DNA of 64,000 nucleotides from an uncultured Pseudobutyrivibrio sp. (GTDB taxonomy: Bacteria > Bacillota > Clostridia > Lachnospirales > Lachnospiraceae): positions 1-64,000 of the forward strand of contig CAMJBT010000002.1 in NCBI GenBank assembly GCA_946403965.1, written 5' to 3'. Positions within the stretch are counted from its first letter, which is position 1. The number at the start of each line of letters is the position of its first letter. Made by a program: the position numbers and the translations under genes. This document shows positions 61,523-64,000 of this stretch, piece after piece. The notes beneath the pieces are model-generated. The model ran no database searches. It had not been told where the DNA came from and worked only from the letters and a program-made list of their open reading frames with translations.

Positions 61523-62389
61523 ATGATACATAAAATATACATGCACAAGCAGGATATATACGAATATATAATGTTTACTATTGCTTCAATCGTGATGGTT
61601 ATTGGAATTTATTTCTTCAAATTCCCTAATCATTTTTCCTTTGGAGGAGTAAGTGGTCTGTCAATTGTTCTTGCGGCACTTGTACCACATACACCTGGCT
61701 ATATAAACCTTATTATAAATATGGTTTTGCTGTTGCTTGGTTTTATTGTTTTTGGAAAAAAGTTTGGTGTAAAGACCACCTATATTACCCTTTTGGTTTC
61801 GTTTGGTCCCACTATTTGCGAGAAATTCTGGCCTCTTGATGGTCCTCTTACAACAGAACCTGTACTAGAGCTTATGTTTGCAATTGCATTGCCAGCGTTT
61901 TCATCAGCGATTTTTTTCAATCTTGGTGCATCATCTGGTGGTACTGATATTGTTGCAATGATTCTCAAAAAATATACAAAGGTGGATATAGGTACAGCAC
62001 TTTTTATGTCTGATGTAATTATCGTGGCTAGTGCTTGTCTTGTATTTAATGTTCAGACTGGTCTTTTTTCACTTGTAGGTTTACTTGCAAAGTCACTTGT
62101 TGTGGATGAGACAATTGAAAATATCAATCTTGCTAAATATTTCACTATAATTTGTAATAATCCAGAGCCTATTGTAGATTACATTATGAACGACCTTGGA
62201 AAAGGCGCTACTGTCTATAAGGCAGAGGGTGCATATGGACATCAGGAAAAGACAGTTATTCTTACAATACTTAAGAGACAACAGGCTGTAGAGCTTAAAA
62301 ATTTTATCAAAAAAAATCAGCCGTCAGCTTTTATAGCAATCACAAACAGTAGTGAAATAATCGGAAAAGGATTTAGAGGCTACAACTAG
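61523..62389 (+). CDS. YitT-family membrane protein (DUF161/DUF2179)
   Basis: The 288-aa protein has five or six membrane helices in the first 200 residues (FTIASIVMVIGIYFF, FSFGGVSGLSIVLAALV, FFNLGASSGGTDIVAMIL). The C-terminal cytoplasmic DUF2179 domain (about 200-288) reads YIMNDLGKGATVYKAEGAYGHQEKTVILTILKRQQ. The family is common in Firmicutes and its transport role is not established. It follows the rsmF-like gene after 8 nt, with AGGAG overlapping the stop region. Confidence 0.9.
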   Translation: MIHKIYMHKQDIYEYIMFTIASIVMVIGIYFFKFPNHFSFGGVSGLSIVLAALVPHTPGYINLIINMVLLLLGFIVFGKKFGVKTTYITLLVSFGPTICEKFWPLDGPLTTEPVLELMFAIALPAFSSAIFFNLGASSGGTDIVAMILKKYTKVDIGTALFMSDVIIVASACLVFNVQTGLFSLVGLLAKSLVVDETIENINLAKYFTIICNNPEPIVDYIMNDLGKGATVYKAEGAYGHQEKTVILTILKRQQAVELKNFIKKNQPSAFIAITNSSEIIGKGFRGYN

Positions 62390-62407
62390 TAGCCTCTAGA
62401 TTTTTTT
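62374..62407 (+). terminator. Intrinsic terminator overlapping the YitT stop codon
   Basis: TAGAGGCTAC and GTAGCCTCTA form a 10-bp perfect stem around AACTA; the stop codon lies in the loop. AGA and seven Ts follow. Confidence 0.88.
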
Positions 62408-62431
62408 GACTGACAGGAGAAACAGTAAATT

Positions 62432-64000
62432 ATGAAAGCAGTTTGGGGAATTATGGCTCATGTAGATGCAGGAAAAACAACTCTCTCAGAGGCCATTCTA
62501 TATAATTCGGGTAAAATAGCGTCTATTGGCAGAGTTGACCATGGAGACGCTTTTTTAGATACAAATGAGCAAGAAAAAAATCGTGGTATCACTATTTTCT
62601 CAAAGCCTGCTATTATCGATTATAAAGGAGAACAGATTACACTTCTTGATACCCCTGGGCATGTGGATTTTGCAACAGAGGCAGAGCGGGCAATTTTTGC
62701 ATTGGATTATGCCATTCTATTGATATCTGGTACAGATGGTGTGCAAGCTCACACTAAGACTATCTTCAAGCTCCTATTAGACAATAAAATTCCAACTTTG
62801 ATTTTCATAAATAAAACAGATATGCCAGAGGTAAAGATAACAGATATAGTTTCAGATCTGAAAATGCAACTCTCAGATAAATGCATCTTGGCTAATGACT
62901 ATGAGGCGATGGCACTATCCGATGAAGAAACTATGGAGGAATTTTTAGAGAATGATAGTTTATCTAGTGCTACAGTTTCAAAACTTATAAATTCCTTGAA
63001 GGTTTATCCGGTGTATCATGGCTCGGCTCTTAAAAATCATGGGGTTGAGGATTTAATGGAGGAAATGATAGAACTTTCTTCTACACTTAAAAGAACAGAG
63101 GAATTCGGAGGGAGAATTTACAAGGTTGAAAGTCTTGGAAGAGATACAAGACTTAGCTTCATGAAGGTGGCTGGTGGAAGTCTTGCAGTTAAAACACAAC
63201 TAGAAAATGGAGAAAAGGTAAATGAACTCCGTTTGTATTCAGGTGAAAAGTATATTCAAGTAGATAGTGCGTCTGCTGGAGATGTTGTTGCACTTGTTGG
63301 GCCAAAGGAAACATTTGCTGGGCTTGGACTTGGGTTTGAAAAAAACAGGCCAGAGCTTTCTATGACTCCAGTGTTATCCTATGAACTTGAATTTTTGGAT
63401 GATACTGTGCCAAAACTTGCTTATCAAAAAATAAGTGCTTTAAATGATGAAGATCCATCTCTTGGTGTATGTTGGGATGAAAAAACTCAGCATATAAAGA
63501 TGAATCTTATGGGAGAGGTACAAACAGAAATATTAGTTAACCGAATTAAGGAAGAGCTTGGTTATCAGGTAGAGTTTAAGGAATCCGGAGTATTGTACAA
63601 AGAAACTATCGCTGGTTCTGTGGAAGGTGTGGGGCATTTTGAACCTCTTAGGCATTATGCTGAAGTACATCTTTTGATGGAACCTATGCCACAAGGCTCA
63701 GGAATCATTGTTGAGTCAAATGTATCTGTAGATAGTCTGTCCTTGAATTTTCAACGGTTGATAGAGACTCATATTCTTGAAAAGGAACATATTGGCACTT
63801 CAATAGGAGCACCGGTCACTGATATAAAATATACTATTATTGGTGGAAAGTCTCACATTAAACACACAGAAGGCGGAGATTTTAGAGAGGCTACTTATAG
63901 GGCTATCAGACAGGGCCTTACAGAAGCAGGAACAATCATTTTGGAACCCTATTATAGGTTTGAAATGTTGATTCCTACAGAGGCGGTTGGACGCGCCATG
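62432..64000 (+). CDS. Ribosomal-protection-type translational GTPase (TetM/EF-G-like), 5' part
   Basis: The gene runs off the window and is missing from the ORF track; 523 codons are visible from ATG 62432, with AGGAGA ahead. G-domain motifs are G1 AHVDAGKTTLSE, G2 region NRGITIFSKP, G3 DTPGHVDF and G4 NKTD. Domains II-IV follow in EF-G order (about 225-523). The layout matches TetM/TetO-type ribosomal protection proteins, but it lies in core genome between housekeeping genes. A chromosomal relative of unknown role is as likely as true tetracycline resistance. EF-G is less likely, since the spacing is shorter and the motifs are TetM-like. Confidence 0.85.
   Translation, partial: MKAVWGIMAHVDAGKTTLSEAILYNSGKIASIGRVDHGDAFLDTNEQEKNRGITIFSKPAIIDYKGEQITLLDTPGHVDFATEAERAIFALDYAILLISGTDGVQAHTKTIFKLLLDNKIPTLIFINKTDMPEVKITDIVSDLKMQLSDKCILANDYEAMALSDEETMEEFLENDSLSSATVSKLINSLKVYPVYHGSALKNHGVEDLMEEMIELSSTLKRTEEFGGRIYKVESLGRDTRLSFMKVAGGSLAVKTQLENGEKVNELRLYSGEKYIQVDSASAGDVVALVGPKETFAGLGLGFEKNRPELSMTPVLSYELEFLDDTVPKLAYQKISALNDEDPSLGVCWDEKTQHIKMNLMGEVQTEILVNRIKEELGYQVEFKESGVLYKETIAGSVEGVGHFEPLRHYAEVHLLMEPMPQGSGIIVESNVSVDSLSLNFQRLIETHILEKEHIGTSIGAPVTDIKYTIIGGKSHIKHTEGGDFREATYRAIRQGLTEAGTIILEPYYRFEMLIPTEAVGRAM

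Overview
The window is a chromosomal segment of a low-to-moderate GC Firmicute. Gene content points to the Lachnospiraceae, probably near Butyrivibrio/Pseudobutyrivibrio: ATP-type PEP carboxykinase, a class III glutamine synthetase, ANTAR-regulated nitrogen genes, a Trp T-box, an Amt-PII fusion and a secreted GH43 arabinanase. The genus is an inference. No phage, insertion sequence, tRNA, rRNA or CRISPR was found, so this is mostly core genome. The less ordinary parts are regulatory RNA and DNA elements.

Layout. 1-2.3 kb: end of pckA, a 6S-like RNA, then ten exact 53-bp tandem repeats. 2.3-9.1 kb: YihY-type membrane protein, queA, pheS-pheT, a PilZ protein and lgt. 9.2-17.8 kb: a compact division/cell wall cluster, mraZ-rsmH-ftsL-pbp-mraY-ftsW-ftsQ, with ftsZ on its own promoter; ftsA and the mur ligase genes are absent. 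MraZ boxes lie at the mraZ promoter. 17.9-25 kb: a tryptophan T-box and the operon trpD-C-(F-B fusion)-A-E-G. 25-29 kb: a 1251-aa surface arabinan-degrading protein. 29-30.1 kb: a nitronate monooxygenase-like flavoprotein on the minus strand.

30.3-44.3 kb is a nitrogen-assimilation island: gltB, gltD, glnA (GSI-like), an ANTAR-domain regulator, asnB, glnN (GSIII) and an Amt-PII fusion. Three of these genes (gltB, asnB, amt) have leaders with an intrinsic terminator. In each leader the terminator's 5' arm can refold into a 4-bp hairpin with an AAAGRS hexaloop, the kind of loop ANTAR proteins bind. The ANTAR regulator encoded inside the island is therefore the likely antiterminator. glnA instead has three phased copies of a GCCAAGT half-site across its promoter. 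The asnB-glnN gap holds an unassigned structured RNA candidate.

44.3-53 kb: a second PilZ protein, a HAD phosphatase, larB, a short His-rich larC, a small 2[4Fe-4S] ferredoxin whose promoter nearly duplicates the 6S promoter, an ECF S component divergent from a MocR regulator that lacks its PLP lysine, an orphan cobI-like methyltransferase, and a two-sensor-domain histidine kinase homologue with degenerate catalytic motifs. 53-64 kb: EamA transporter and GNAT (minus strand), a SpoIIE-phosphatase / unknown / response-regulator operon, a FlK-like thioesterase, a coiled-coil membrane protein, argS, an rsmF-like methyltransferase, a YitT protein, and the start of a ribosomal-protection-type GTPase cut by the window edge.

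All calls come from reading the sequence and supplied translations. No database search or folding program was run.
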